A DNA stretch of 64,000 nt from positions 124,001-188,000 of the forward strand of contig NZ_BMWE01000009.1 of the NCBI RefSeq assembly GCF_014651075.1, given 5' to 3'. Positions 16,639 through 25,613 of this stretch are shown piece after piece; positions within the stretch are counted from its first letter, which is position 1; every line of letters begins with the position of its first letter. The DNA is from Streptomyces djakartensis (GTDB taxonomy: Bacteria > Actinomycetota > Actinomycetes > Streptomycetales > Streptomycetaceae). A program made the position numbers and the translations under genes. The notes under the pieces are model-generated. The model made no database searches. It worked only from the letters and a program-made list of their open reading frames with translations, and had not been told where the DNA came from.

Positions 16639-17970
16639 GTGACCCGCTCCCTCCGCCGTGACCTGTACGCCGCCATGGCCGCCACCGTTCTGGTGACGGT
16701 CGCCGTGCTGGTCGGCCGCCACATCCAGTTCACCCGCCACACGCTGTTCGTCAACTGGCCCCCGGTGCTGGGGTCCTGGGGACCCCACCTGGGCCCCGGC
16801 ACTCCCCCGGCCCTCGTGGTCGCGATCGCCGCCGTGGCCTACGGCCCCACCCTCGCGGCCCGTCTCCCCTGGCGGGCCCTGCTGCCGACGGCCTGGGGCA
16901 CGGCGACGGCGTGGATCCTCTCCCTCGCCCTGATCGACGGCTGGGACCGCGGCATCGCGCGCAGGCTCACCACCCGCTACGAATACCTCCAGGTCATCGA
17001 CCGTTTCCACGACATCCCGGCGGCCCTGGAGACCTTCACCGACCACATCCTGCTCGACTCGCCCGACAACTGGCCCGCCCACATCGCCGGACATCCACCC
17101 GCGGCCACCCTCACCTTCGTGCTGCTCGACCGGATCGGGCTGCGGGGCGGGGGCTGGGCCGGCGTGTGGTGCATCGTCGTGGGGGCGACGGCCTGTGTGG
17201 CGGTGCTGGTGACGGTCCGCGCCCTGGCCGGTGAGGCACTCGCGCGCAGGGCGGCGCCCTTCCTCGTCCTGGCCCCGGCCGCCGTGTGGATGGGCACCTC
17301 GGCCGACGCGTACTTCGCCGCGGTGGCGGCGTGGGCGGTGGCACTGCTGGCGCTCGCGGTCACCCGCCGGTCCCTGTGGTGGGCTGGGGCGTCCGGGTTG
17401 CTGTTCGGCCTGACCTGCTACCTGTCGTACGGCCTCACGCTCGTCGCGCTGATCGCGGTGGCGGTGCTGGCGCTCGGCCGGCACGGGATCCGGGAACGCC
17501 CCGCCCTGCTGGTGCCGCTGCTCGCCGGACTGGCGGTGGTCCCGACGGCCTTCACGCTCGCCGGGTTCGACTGGTGGGAGGCGTACCACCTGCTGGTGAC
17601 CCGGTACTACCAGGGCGCGGGCGGCACCCGTCCCTACGGCTACTGGGTGTGGGCCAACCTGGCCTGCACGGTGCTCATCACGGGTCTGGCGACAGCGGCC
17701 GGGCTGCGGCGGACGGGTGTCGTGCTGCTCCGGCACCGCACCGGGCCCCCTGCTGACGCACGCCTCGCGCTCCTGGTGTCCGCCGCGCTCCTCGCCCTGC
17801 TGGTCGCCGACCTGTCCGGCATGAGCAAGGCGGAGACGGAGCGCATCTGGCTGCCGTTCGCAGTGTGGCTGCTCCCGGCCTGCGCGCTCCTTCCCCGCCC
17901 CCGCGCCTGGCTCACCGCCCAGGCGCTGCTGGCCCTGCTCCTCAACCACCTGCTGCTCACCGGGTGGTGA
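16639..17970 (+). CDS. Polytopic membrane protein, GT-C mannosyltransferase-like
   Basis: A 443-residue protein with about ten hydrophobic segments. The loop after the second or third helix contains DSPDNWPAHIAGHPPAATL, and the pattern of an early extracytoplasmic loop followed by paired helices resembles GT-C polyprenyl-phosphate-dependent transferases, as in actinobacterial DUF2029-like proteins. No definite catalytic DD motif is clear, so 'integral membrane protein' is the safe call. GTG 16639 follows a leaderless-type -10. It ends 10 bp from the convergent end of cobN, with no terminator seen between them. Confidence 0.7.
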   Translation: MTRSLRRDLYAAMAATVLVTVAVLVGRHIQFTRHTLFVNWPPVLGSWGPHLGPGTPPALVVAIAAVAYGPTLAARLPWRALLPTAWGTATAWILSLALIDGWDRGIARRLTTRYEYLQVIDRFHDIPAALETFTDHILLDSPDNWPAHIAGHPPAATLTFVLLDRIGLRGGGWAGVWCIVVGATACVAVLVTVRALAGEALARRAAPFLVLAPAAVWMGTSADAYFAAVAAWAVALLALAVTRRSLWWAGASGLLFGLTCYLSYGLTLVALIAVAVLALGRHGIRERPALLVPLLAGLAVVPTAFTLAGFDWWEAYHLLVTRYYQGAGGTRPYGYWVWANLACTVLITGLATAAGLRRTGVVLLRHRTGPPADARLALLVSAALLALLVADLSGMSKAETERIWLPFAVWLLPACALLPRPRAWLTAQALLALLLNHLLLTGW

Positions 17971-17980
17971 GGAGCCCGCT

Positions 17981-20900
17981 CTACGCCCCGTCGCCCTCCA
18001 GGTCCCCCTCCGTCTCCAGGTACGCCTGCCGCAGGGCCTCCAGCACCGCCGGGTCGGGCTTCTCCCACATCCCGCGGGACTCCGCCTCCAGCAGCCGCTC
18101 GGCGATGCCGTGCAGCGCCCAGGGGTTGGCCTGCTGGAGGAACTCGCGGTTGACCGGGTCCAGGACGTACGTCTCGGTGAGCTTGTCGTACATCCAGTCG
18201 GCGACCACGCCGGTGGTGGCGTCGTAGCCGAACAGGTAGTCCACCGTGGCGGCGAGTTCGAAGGCGCCCTTGTAGCCGTGGCGGCGCATCGCCTCGATCC
18301 ACTTGGGATTGACCACGCGGGCGCGGAAGACCCGGGACGTCTCCTCGACGAGCGTGCGGGTGCGGACCGTCTCGGGGCGGGTGGAGTCACCGATGTACGC
18401 CTCGGGGGCGGTGCCGCGCAGGGCGCGGACCGTGGCGACCATGCCGCCGTGGTACTGGAAGTAGTCGTCGGAGTCGGCGATGTCGTGCTCGCGGGTGTCC
18501 GTGTTCTTCGCCGCGACCGCGATCCGCTTGTACGCGGTCTCCATCTCCTCGCGGGCGGGGCGGCCCTCGAGTTCACGGCCGTAGGCGTAACCGCCCCAGA
18601 CCGTGTAGACCTCGGCGAGGTCGGCGTCGGTGCGCCAGTCACGGGAGTCGATGAGCTGGAGCAGACCGGCGCCGTAGGTGCCGGGGCGGGAGCCGAAGAT
18701 GCGGGTGGTGGCGCGGCGTTCGTCGCCGTGGTCCGCGAGGTCCGCCTGCACGTGGGCGCGTACGTGGTTGGCCTCGGCCGGTTCGTCCAGCGAGGCGGCG
18801 AGGCGTACGGCGTCGTCCAGCAGGCCGATGGTGTGCGGGAAGGCGTCCCGGAAGAAGCCCGAGATGCGCAGGGTGACGTCGATGCGGGGGCGGCCCAGTT
18901 CCTCGTACGGGATGGCTTCCAGGCCGGTCACGCGGCGCGAGGCGTCGTCCCAGACCGGGCGGACGCCGAGCAGCGCGAGGGCTTCGGCCACGTCGTCGCC
19001 GGCCGTGCGCATCGCGCTCGTGCCCCACAGGGAGAGGCCGACGGACGTGGGCCACTCACCGTTGTCGGTGCGGTAGCGCTCCAGCAGGGAGTCCGCGAGT
19101 GCCTGGCCGGTCTCCCAGGCGAGGCGGGAGGGGACTGCCTTGGGGTCGACGGAGTAGAAGTTGCGGCCGGTCGGCAGGACGTTCACCAGGCCGCGCAGCG
19201 GGGATCCGGAGGGACCGGCCGGGACGAAGCCGCCCGCCAGCGCGTGGACGGTGTGGTCGATCTCGGCGGTGGTCGCGGCCAGGCGCGGGACGACCTCGCG
19301 GGCCGCGAAGTCCAGGATGGCGGCGACCTGTTCGCCGTGCTCGGTGGGGACGGCGGCCGGGTCCCAGCCCGCGTCGTCCATCGCCTGGACCAGGGCCCGG
19401 GCCTTGTCCTCCGCCTCGTCGGCCGTGGTGCGGGTCGCCGCGGACTCGTCCAGGCCGAGTGCCTCGCGCAGGCCGGGCAGGGCCGTGGCGCCGCCCCAGA
19501 TCTGGCGGGCGCGGAGGATGGCGAGGACGAGGTTGACGCGGTCGGCGCCCCGCGGCGGGTTGCCGAGGACGTGCAGACCGTCGCGGATCTGGGCGTCCTT
19601 GACCTCGCAGAGCCAGCCGTCGACGTGCAGGAGGAAGTCGTCGAACCCGTCGTCGTCGGGGCGGTCCTCCAGGCCGAGGTCGTGGTCGAGCCGGGCGGCC
19701 TGGATGAGGGTCCAGATCTGGGAGCGGATCGCCGGGAGCTTGGCCGGGTCCATGGAGGAGATCTGGGCGTACTCGTCGAGGAGTTGCTCCAGGCGCGCGA
19801 TGTCGCCGTAGGAGTCGGCGCGGGCCATCGGCGGGACGAGGTGGTCGACGAGGGTGGCGTGGACGCGGCGCTTGGCCTGGGTGCCCTCGCCCGGGTCGTT
19901 GACCAGGAAGGGGTAGATCAGGGGGAGGTCGCCGAGGGCGGCGTCGGGGCCGCAGGCGGCGGACAGGCCGGCGTTCTTGCCGGGCAGCCATTCCAGGTTG
20001 CCGTGCTTGCCGAGGTGGATCATCGCGTCCGCGCCGAAGCCGCCGTCCTCGGCAGGGGCGGCGATCCAGCGGTAGGCGGCCAGGTAGTGGTGGGAGGGCG
20101 GCAGGTCCGGGTCGTGGTAGATCGCGATCGGGTTCTCGCCGAAGCCGCGCGGCGGCTGGATGAGGATCAGCAGGTTGCCGAAGCGCAGGGCCGCGAGGAC
20201 GATGTCGCCCTCCGGGTCGCGGCTGCGGTCGACGAACATCTCGCCGGGGGCCGGGCCCCAGTGCTCCTCCACCGCCGTGCGCAGTTCCCCGGGGAGCGTG
20301 GCGTACCAGCGGCGGTAGTCGGCCGCCGGGATGCGGACCGGGTTGCGGGCGAGCTGCTCCTCGGTGAGCCAGTCCTGGTCGTGGCCGCCGGCCTCGATCA
20401 GCGCGCGGATCAGCTCGTCGCCGTCGCCGGAGGCCAGTCCCGGCACCTCGGCGTCCGTTCCGAAGTCGTAGCCCTCGTCGCGGAGCCGGCGCAGCAGCGC
20501 CACCGCGCTCGCGGGGGTGTCCAGGCCGACCGCGTTGCCGATGCGGGAGTGCTTGGTCGGGTACGCGGAGAGGACCAGCGCGAGGCGCTTGTCGGCGGGC
20601 CTGATGTGCTTCAGGCGGGCGTGGCGTACGGCGGTGCCGGCGACCCGGGCCGCGCGCTCGGGGTCGGCGACGTAGGCCGGGAGGCCGTCCTCGTCGATCT
20701 CCTTGAAGGAGAACGGGACGGTGATGAGGCGCCCGTCGAACTCGGGGACGGCGATCTGGCTGGCCGCGTCGAGCGGGGAGACGCCCTCGTCGTTCTCCTC
20801 CCAGTCGGAGCGCGAACCCGTGAGGCACAGGGCCTGGAGGATCGGGACGTCCAGCGCGGTGAGCGCGCCCGCGTCCCAGGACTCGTCGTCGCCGCCGGCC

Positions 20901-21577
20901 GACGCCTCGGCGGGCCTGGTGCCGCCCGCGGCGAGGACGGTGGTGACGATGGCGTCGGCGGCGCGCAGTTCCTCGATCAGTTCGGGCTCGGGGGCGCGCA
21001 GGGAGGCGACGTACAGGGGCAGCGGTCGGCCGCCCGCCTCCTCGATCGCGTCGCACAGGGCGCCCACGAAGGCGGTGTTGCCGCTCATGTGGTGGGCGCG
21101 GTAGTAGAGCACGGCGACGACCGGGCCGTCGGCGCCGTCGCGGGGCGTGCGCTCCAGCGGGCCCCAGGTGGGGGCGGGGGCCGGTGCCTCGAAGCCGTGG
21201 CCGGTCAGCAGCACCGTGTCGGAGAGGAAGCGGGCGAGCTGCTCCAGGTTGGCCGGGCCGCCGTGGGCGAGGTAGGCGTGGGCCTCGGCGGCGATGCCGA
21301 CCGGGACGGTGGAGGCGGCCATCAGCTGGGCGTCCGGGGCCTGTTCGCCGGTGAGGACGACGACCGGGCGGCCGTCGGCGAGGAGCAGGTCGAGACCCTC
21401 CTGCCAGGCCCGGACGCCGCCGAGGAGGCGTACGACGACCAGCTGGACGCCGTCGAGAAGACCGGGGAGGTCGTCGAGGGCGAGGCGCGCCGGGTTGGCG
21501 AAGCGGTACGGGACCGGGCCGGCCGCCGCGCGTGCGCTGAGCAGGTCGGTGTCGGACGTCGACAGGAGCAGGATCAT
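17981..21577 (-). CDS. cobN: Cobaltochelatase subunit CobN
   Basis: A 1198-residue protein, normal for CobN, the large subunit of the ATP-dependent (CobN-CobS-CobT or ChlI/D-partnered) cobalt chelatase, which inserts Co2+ into hydrogenobyrinic acid a,c-diamide. Family signatures seen include YRAHHMSGNTAFVGALCDAIEE, MIHLGKHGNLEWLPGKNAGLS, GIAIYHDPDLPPSHHYLAAYRWI-type segments and SDDYFQYHGGMVATVRALRG. It is cytoplasmic. ATG 21577 has AGGAAGG 11 nt upstream. The leader carries a cobalamin riboswitch, so expression should fall when cobalamin is abundant. Partner chelatase subunits are not in this window. Confidence 0.97.
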   Translation of the reverse strand: MILLLSTSDTDLLSARAAAGPVPYRFANPARLALDDLPGLLDGVQLVVVRLLGGVRAWQEGLDLLLADGRPVVVLTGEQAPDAQLMAASTVPVGIAAEAHAYLAHGGPANLEQLARFLSDTVLLTGHGFEAPAPAPTWGPLERTPRDGADGPVVAVLYYRAHHMSGNTAFVGALCDAIEEAGGRPLPLYVASLRAPEPELIEELRAADAIVTTVLAAGGTRPAEASAGGDDESWDAGALTALDVPILQALCLTGSRSDWEENDEGVSPLDAASQIAVPEFDGRLITVPFSFKEIDEDGLPAYVADPERAARVAGTAVRHARLKHIRPADKRLALVLSAYPTKHSRIGNAVGLDTPASAVALLRRLRDEGYDFGTDAEVPGLASGDGDELIRALIEAGGHDQDWLTEEQLARNPVRIPAADYRRWYATLPGELRTAVEEHWGPAPGEMFVDRSRDPEGDIVLAALRFGNLLILIQPPRGFGENPIAIYHDPDLPPSHHYLAAYRWIAAPAEDGGFGADAMIHLGKHGNLEWLPGKNAGLSAACGPDAALGDLPLIYPFLVNDPGEGTQAKRRVHATLVDHLVPPMARADSYGDIARLEQLLDEYAQISSMDPAKLPAIRSQIWTLIQAARLDHDLGLEDRPDDDGFDDFLLHVDGWLCEVKDAQIRDGLHVLGNPPRGADRVNLVLAILRARQIWGGATALPGLREALGLDESAATRTTADEAEDKARALVQAMDDAGWDPAAVPTEHGEQVAAILDFAAREVVPRLAATTAEIDHTVHALAGGFVPAGPSGSPLRGLVNVLPTGRNFYSVDPKAVPSRLAWETGQALADSLLERYRTDNGEWPTSVGLSLWGTSAMRTAGDDVAEALALLGVRPVWDDASRRVTGLEAIPYEELGRPRIDVTLRISGFFRDAFPHTIGLLDDAVRLAASLDEPAEANHVRAHVQADLADHGDERRATTRIFGSRPGTYGAGLLQLIDSRDWRTDADLAEVYTVWGGYAYGRELEGRPAREEMETAYKRIAVAAKNTDTREHDIADSDDYFQYHGGMVATVRALRGTAPEAYIGDSTRPETVRTRTLVEETSRVFRARVVNPKWIEAMRRHGYKGAFELAATVDYLFGYDATTGVVADWMYDKLTETYVLDPVNREFLQQANPWALHGIAERLLEAESRGMWEKPDPAVLEALRQAYLETEGDLEGDGA

Positions 21578-21588
21578 GCGGCGTCTGG

Positions 21589-21613
21589 CCTTCCTCGGGG
21601 TGTCCGCGCCCCG
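21589..21613 (-). promoter_or_regulatory. Expression platform: hairpin beside the cobN RBS
   Basis: Between the B12 box and the cobN start, CGGGG and CCCCG (minus strand, 21613-21596) form a 5-bp hairpin whose 3' arm abuts the AGGAAGG RBS (21595-21589). This suits translational control by RBS masking rather than transcription termination. Confidence 0.45.
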
Positions 21614-21619
21614 GGCGGT

Positions 21620-21728
21620 GGTAGGACGGCGGGAGTTCCTGGCTCACCCTGCCCCCTACGGGCCGGGCTCACAGTGGCGGGACCGCGCCGGACTCGCACC
21701 GGGCTTCCTCCCCTGTCGCCGTCATGGC
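21620..21728 (-). promoter_or_regulatory. Cobalamin riboswitch in the cobN leader
   Basis: On the minus strand the conserved core is present: AAGCCCGGTGCGAGTCCGG, then GCGGTCCCGCCACTGT (21685-21670), the canonical 'CCCGCCACUGU' of cobalamin riboswitches. Downstream is a B12 box, GAGCCAGGAACTCC (about 21645-21632). The closing P1 stem is visible as GACGGCG (21723-21717) pairing with CGCCGTC (21631-21625). The element is about 100 nt and sits between the transcription start region and cobN, making cobN a B12-repressed gene. Confidence 0.92.
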
Positions 21729-21741
21729 GTCGGCGGACCGG

Positions 21742-21760
21742 ATGATCCGCCGCGGATCAT
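21742..21760. promoter_or_regulatory. Palindrome in the cobN/cobG divergent region
   Basis: ATGATCCG-CCG-CGGATCAT is a perfect 8-bp inverted repeat just upstream of the riboswitch. It may be an operator for a repressor or part of the 5' end of the cobN leader RNA. No known regulator is assigned. Confidence 0.4.
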
Positions 21761-21790
21761 AGTAAGGGTCAGGGGAAAAGGGCAGGGCGT

Positions 21791-21801
21791 ACACCTGGTG
21801 T
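21791..21801. promoter_or_regulatory. Small palindrome before cobG
   Basis: ACACC-T-GGTGT is a perfect 11-bp palindrome 10 bp before the preferred cobG start. It could be an operator at the cobG promoter; chance occurrence is possible. Confidence 0.3.
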
Positions 21802-21811
21802 GATGGTAGGT

Positions 21812-23098
21812 ATGCTCGCCGCCATGCCCACGCCTGCCTTCCGTTCAACGCCCCAGGCCACAGCGGTCTCCCGGGACCGCGGTGACGCCTGCCCGGGGGC
21901 GCTCAGGCTGCACGCGGCGGACGACGGCGCGCTGGCCCGCGTCCGGATTCCCGGCGGTGTGCTGACCGTCCGCCAGGCTCGGACGCTGGGCGACGCGGCG
22001 GAGCGGCTGGGTGACGGGGACCTGCATCTGACCTCGCGCGGAAACCTGCAGCTGCGGGGTCTGGACGGCGGCTGCGGTGGTGAGTTGGCCGGGCTGCTGG
22101 AGGCGGCCGGGCTGCTGCCCTCGCACGGGCACGAGCGGGTGCGCAACGTCGTGGCCTCGCCGCTGTCCGGCCTGGACGGAAGGGGCGTGCTGGACGTACG
22201 CCCCTGGCTGACGGCCCTCGACGCGGCGCTGTGCGCGAGCGAGGCGGCACGGGCCCTGTCGGGGCGTTTCCTGTTCGCGCTCGACGACGGACGCGGGGAC
22301 GTGGCGGGGCTCGGAGCCGACGTGACGGTACGGGCGGCCGCGGACGGCGGCGCGCGTCTCGGCCTCGGCGCGGCAGGGGACGTGCTGCACGTCGGCGCCG
22401 GGGAGGCCGCCCGGGCCGCGCTGGTTGCCGCGGAAACCTTCCTGGAGGCGGCGCGGACGAGCGGGACACATGTCTGGCGGGTCGACGAACTCGACCTTCC
22501 CGACGGACAGTTGCTCGACGCCGTCGGCCGGCGTCTGACGGCCGTGGGCATCCGCCACGAGCGGGGGGCCCGGGACACCGGCCGTGCCGACGGCCCGCTC
22601 CCGGGAGCCGTCGGCACCGGCCTCTGCGCGCACGTGCCGCTGGGACGGCTCTCGGCGCACCAGTGGCGCGAACTGGTCCATGTCGCCGCCGATGAACTGC
22701 GTCTGACTCCCTGGCGAGGTGTGGTTCTTCCCACACTGGGGGTTTCCACGGACGAGGCCCTCGCCCGCCTCGCCGCCGCCGGTCTCGTCACCGACCCCGG
22801 CTCCCCCTGGCTGCGCGTCGGTGCCTGCGTCGGCAGGCCCGGATGCGCCAAGTCGCGGGCCGACGTACGGGCCGACGCGGCCGGGGCCCTCGGCACGCTT
22901 GCGCCGCGCGGCCTCCCCCTGTACTGGTCCGGGTGCGAACGCCGCTGCGGGCATCCCCGGGGCGACCGCGTCGACGTGGTCGCCGCCGAGGGAGGCGGCT
23001 ACCGGCTCTCCACGGCCCTGAGCGGCCGGGAACCCCGGACCACCTCGCTGGACGACCCCGCCCGACTCGCCACCGCCCTGGCGGCGATCACCCCATGA
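21812..23098 (+). CDS. cobG: Precorrin-3B synthase CobG
   Basis: About 428 residues, a sulfite/nitrite-reductase-fold oxygenase that makes precorrin-3B from precorrin-3A using O2 (the aerobic ring-contraction entry step). The ferredoxin-like half-domains show GDLHLTSRGNLQLRGL and a C-terminal [4Fe-4S]/sirohaem-type cysteine set in RPGCAKSRADV and SGCERRCGHP. Start codons GTG 21800, ATG 21803, ATG 21812 and ATG 21824 are all in frame and none has a strong RBS; 21812 is a compromise. It is divergent from cobN and begins a cobG-cobH-cobIJ operon with 4-nt overlaps. Confidence 0.93.
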   Translation: MLAAMPTPAFRSTPQATAVSRDRGDACPGALRLHAADDGALARVRIPGGVLTVRQARTLGDAAERLGDGDLHLTSRGNLQLRGLDGGCGGELAGLLEAAGLLPSHGHERVRNVVASPLSGLDGRGVLDVRPWLTALDAALCASEAARALSGRFLFALDDGRGDVAGLGADVTVRAAADGGARLGLGAAGDVLHVGAGEAARAALVAAETFLEAARTSGTHVWRVDELDLPDGQLLDAVGRRLTAVGIRHERGARDTGRADGPLPGAVGTGLCAHVPLGRLSAHQWRELVHVAADELRLTPWRGVVLPTLGVSTDEALARLAAAGLVTDPGSPWLRVGACVGRPGCAKSRADVRADAAGALGTLAPRGLPLYWSGCERRCGHPRGDRVDVVAAEGGGYRLSTALSGREPRTTSLDDPARLATALAAITP

Positions 23099-23766
23099 GC
23101 CGTATGACGACCGAGAGCAGCGTGAAGACCACCGTGACCACGTACGACTACGAGAAGGACGGCCCGGCCATCTACCGCCAGTCCTTCGCCACCATCCGCG
23201 CGGAGGCGGACCTGGCGGACCTGCCCGCCGACGTCAGCCAGGTCGCGGTCCGGATGATCCACGCCTGCGGGATGGTCGACCTCGTACGGGACCTGGCCTA
23301 CACACCGGCTGTCGTGGCCCGCGCCCGCGAGGCGCTGCGCGCCGGCGCGCCGATCTTCACCGACGTGCGGATGGTGGCCAGCGGAGTGACCCGCAAGCGG
23401 CTGCCCGCCGGCAACGACGTGCTGTGCACCCTCTCCGACCCGTCCGTCCCCGAACTGGCGGCGCAGCTCGGCACCACCCGCAGCGCCGCCGCGCTGGAGC
23501 TGTGGCGGGACCGGCTGGAGGGCTCGGTGGTCGCCGTCGGCAACGCGCCCACCGCCCTGTTCCGGCTGCTGGAGATGATCGACGAGGGGGCTCCCCGTCC
23601 GGCCGCCGTCATCGGCGTCCCGGTCGGTTTCGTCGGGGCCGCCGAGTCCAAGGACGCCCTGGCCGCGCATCCGTCCGGCCTGGAACACCTGGTCGTGCGC
23701 GGCCGCCGCGGGGGCAGCGCCATCGCCGCCGCCGCGCTCAACGCGATCGCGAGTGAGGAAGAGTGA
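23095..23766 (+). CDS. cobH: Precorrin-8X methylmutase CobH/CbiC
   Basis: A 223-residue enzyme that moves the C-11 methyl to C-12, giving hydrogenobyrinic acid. The catalytic His lies in VRMIHACGM (H56). IFTDVRMVASGV, SVVAVGNAPTALFRLLEM and IGVPVGFVGAAESK are all family signatures. ATG 23095 overlaps the cobG stop (ATGA); a second ATG three codons later is possible. Its own stop overlaps the GTG of cobIJ. Full length and complete. Confidence 0.96.
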   Translation: MSRMTTESSVKTTVTTYDYEKDGPAIYRQSFATIRAEADLADLPADVSQVAVRMIHACGMVDLVRDLAYTPAVVARAREALRAGAPIFTDVRMVASGVTRKRLPAGNDVLCTLSDPSVPELAAQLGTTRSAAALELWRDRLEGSVVAVGNAPTALFRLLEMIDEGAPRPAAVIGVPVGFVGAAESKDALAAHPSGLEHLVVRGRRGGSAIAAAALNAIASEEE

Positions 23767-25271
23767 GCGGGAAGCAGTCCACCACGGGGCGGCTGTACGG
23801 GGTCGGGCTCGGCCCGGGCGACCCGTCCCTGATGACCGTACGGGCCGTCGAGGTCATCGCCGAGGCCGATGTGATCGCGTACCACAGTGCCCGGCACGGC
23901 CGTTCCATCGCCCGCTCGATCGCGGCGAAGCACATCCGCGCCGACCACATCGAGGAGCGGCTGGTCTACCCGGTCACGACCGAGACGACCGACCACCCCG
24001 GCGGCTACAAGGGCGCGATCGAGGAGTTCTACGCCGAGGCGTCGGCCCGGCTCGCCGCGCACCTGGACGCGGGGCGGACGGTCGCGGTCCTCGCCGAGGG
24101 CGACCCGCTCTTCTACGGCTCCTACATGCACATGCACAAGCGGCTCGCCGACCGCTACGACACCGAGGTGATCCCCGGCGTCACCTCCGTGTCCGCCGCT
24201 GCCGCCCGGCTGGGCACGCCGCTCGCCGAGGGCGAGGAGGTGCTGACCATCCTGCCGGGCACGCTGCCCGAGGAGGAGCTGACCGCGCGGCTCGCCGCGA
24301 CGGACGCGGCGGTGGTGATGAAACTGGGCCGGACCTTCACCAAGGTGCGCAGCGCGTTCGCGGAGTCGGGGCGGCTGGGCGAGGCCCGCTACGTCGAGCG
24401 GGCCACCATGGCCGGGGAGCGCCTCGGCGAACTGGCGGACGTGGACGCGGACTCGGTGCCGTACTTCTCGGTGGCGGTGCTGCCCAGCCGGGTCGACGCG
24501 GAGCGGCCCGCGACCCCGGAGCGGGGCGAGGTCGTGGTGGTCGGGACCGGCCCGGCCGGTCCGCTGTGGCTGACGCCGGAGACCCGGGGCGCGCTGGCCG
24601 CCGCCGACGACCTGGTCGGCTACACGACCTACCTCGACCGGGTGCCAAAGCGGCCCGGGCAGGTCCGGCACGGCTCGGACAACCGGGTCGAGTCGGAGCG
24701 CGCCGAGTTCGCCCTCGACCTGGCCCGGCGCGGGCGGCGGGTCGCGGTGGTGTCCGGCGGTGACCCGGGCGTCTTCGCCATGGCGACGGCCGTCCTGGAG
24801 GTCGCCTCGCAGGAGGAATACGCGGACGTCCCGGTGCGGGTGCTGCCCGGCGTGACCGCCGCCAACGCGGCAGCGGCCAGGGCGGGCGCCCCGCTCGGGC
24901 ACGACTACGCCGCCATCTCCCTCTCCGACCGGCTCAAGCCGTGGGAGGTCATCGCCGAGCGGCTGCGCGCGGCGGCCTCGGCGGACCTGGTCCTGGCCCT
25001 GTACAACCCGGGCTCGCGCAGCCGCACCTGGCAGGTGGGCAAGGCACGCGAACTGCTGCTGGAACACCGGGCGCCGGACACGCCGGTCGTGCTCGCGCGG
25101 GACGTCGGCGGCACCGGCGAACGCGTGCGGATCGTACGCCTGTCCGACCTGGATCCGGCCGAGGTCGACATGCGCACGATCCTGCTGATCGGCTCGTCCC
25201 AGACGCGGGCCGTACGACGCGGCGACGGCGAGGAGATCGTCTGGACTCCGCGCCGCTACCCGGAGGTCTAG
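23763..25271 (+). CDS. cobIJ: Bifunctional precorrin-2 C20- / precorrin-3B C17-methyltransferase (CobI-CobJ fusion)
   Basis: A 502-residue fusion of two SAM-dependent uroporphyrinogen-methyltransferase-fold domains. The first (to about residue 245) starts GVGLGPGDPSLMTVRAVEVI and is CobI (C-20 methylation). The second (from about residue 257) starts VVVVGTGPAGPLWLTPE and is CobJ (C-17 methylation with ring contraction); GGDPGVFAMA and LPGVTAANAAAARAGAPLGHD mark it. CobI-CobJ fusions are common in actinobacteria. GTG start overlaps the cobH stop. The 3' end of this gene is copied in degenerate form several times downstream. Confidence 0.96.
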   Translation: MSGKQSTTGRLYGVGLGPGDPSLMTVRAVEVIAEADVIAYHSARHGRSIARSIAAKHIRADHIEERLVYPVTTETTDHPGGYKGAIEEFYAEASARLAAHLDAGRTVAVLAEGDPLFYGSYMHMHKRLADRYDTEVIPGVTSVSAAAARLGTPLAEGEEVLTILPGTLPEEELTARLAATDAAVVMKLGRTFTKVRSAFAESGRLGEARYVERATMAGERLGELADVDADSVPYFSVAVLPSRVDAERPATPERGEVVVVGTGPAGPLWLTPETRGALAAADDLVGYTTYLDRVPKRPGQVRHGSDNRVESERAEFALDLARRGRRVAVVSGGDPGVFAMATAVLEVASQEEYADVPVRVLPGVTAANAAAARAGAPLGHDYAAISLSDRLKPWEVIAERLRAAASADLVLALYNPGSRSRTWQVGKARELLLEHRAPDTPVVLARDVGGTGERVRIVRLSDLDPAEVDMRTILLIGSSQTRAVRRGDGEEIVWTPRRYPEV

Positions 25272-25613
25272 CCCGGCGGGTCTCCCGGAAACGCGTCAGG
25301 CGGCGGAGCCGGCGAGCACATCGCCCGACCTCCGCGCCGCCGCGGGGAGACCGGGCCCGGCGAGAAGCCCCCCGGGGAGCGGGCGGATACGACACGGGAA
25401 CCGCGAGGAGATCACCTGGCCTCCGCGCCGCCGTCCGGCGGCTGACTCCGCTGCGGGCAGTCGTGCCGCCGGGGCGATGGGCGCAGCGGCGCCCCGCGCC
25501 CCGGAACCGCGAGCACATCGGCGGAACGGCAAGCACATCGGCGCAACGGCGAGCGCATCGCCCGGACTCCGCGCCGGTGGGCCCGGCCGGTCTCCGGCGG
25601 GCTCGGGGCGCTC
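25272..25613. repeat. Degenerate repeat block derived from the cobIJ 3' end
   Basis: A 342-bp gap without a gene. The 51 bp at 25388-25438 match the last codons of cobIJ (25213-25263) at 41 positions with no gaps; the core GCGAGGAGATC and TCCGCGCCGCC are identical or nearly so. A further copy covers 25307-25339 and another ends near 25577. In between, a 20-bp unit (AAC-GC-AGC-CATCG-type) occurs three times in tandem (25505-25524, 25525-25544, 25545-25564). The block looks like repeated partial duplication and decay of the cobIJ terminus. Confidence 0.8.

Noticed and set aside
18110..21745. A very long open frame antisense to cobN
   Set aside because: It is the mirror of a high-GC coding sequence: Gly/Val/Arg-biased, without domains, RBS or codon bias. 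cobN itself is unmistakable.
25505..25564. Three 20-bp repeats considered as a CRISPR array
   Set aside because: The copies are contiguous with no unique spacers, are imperfect, and no cas genes are present.
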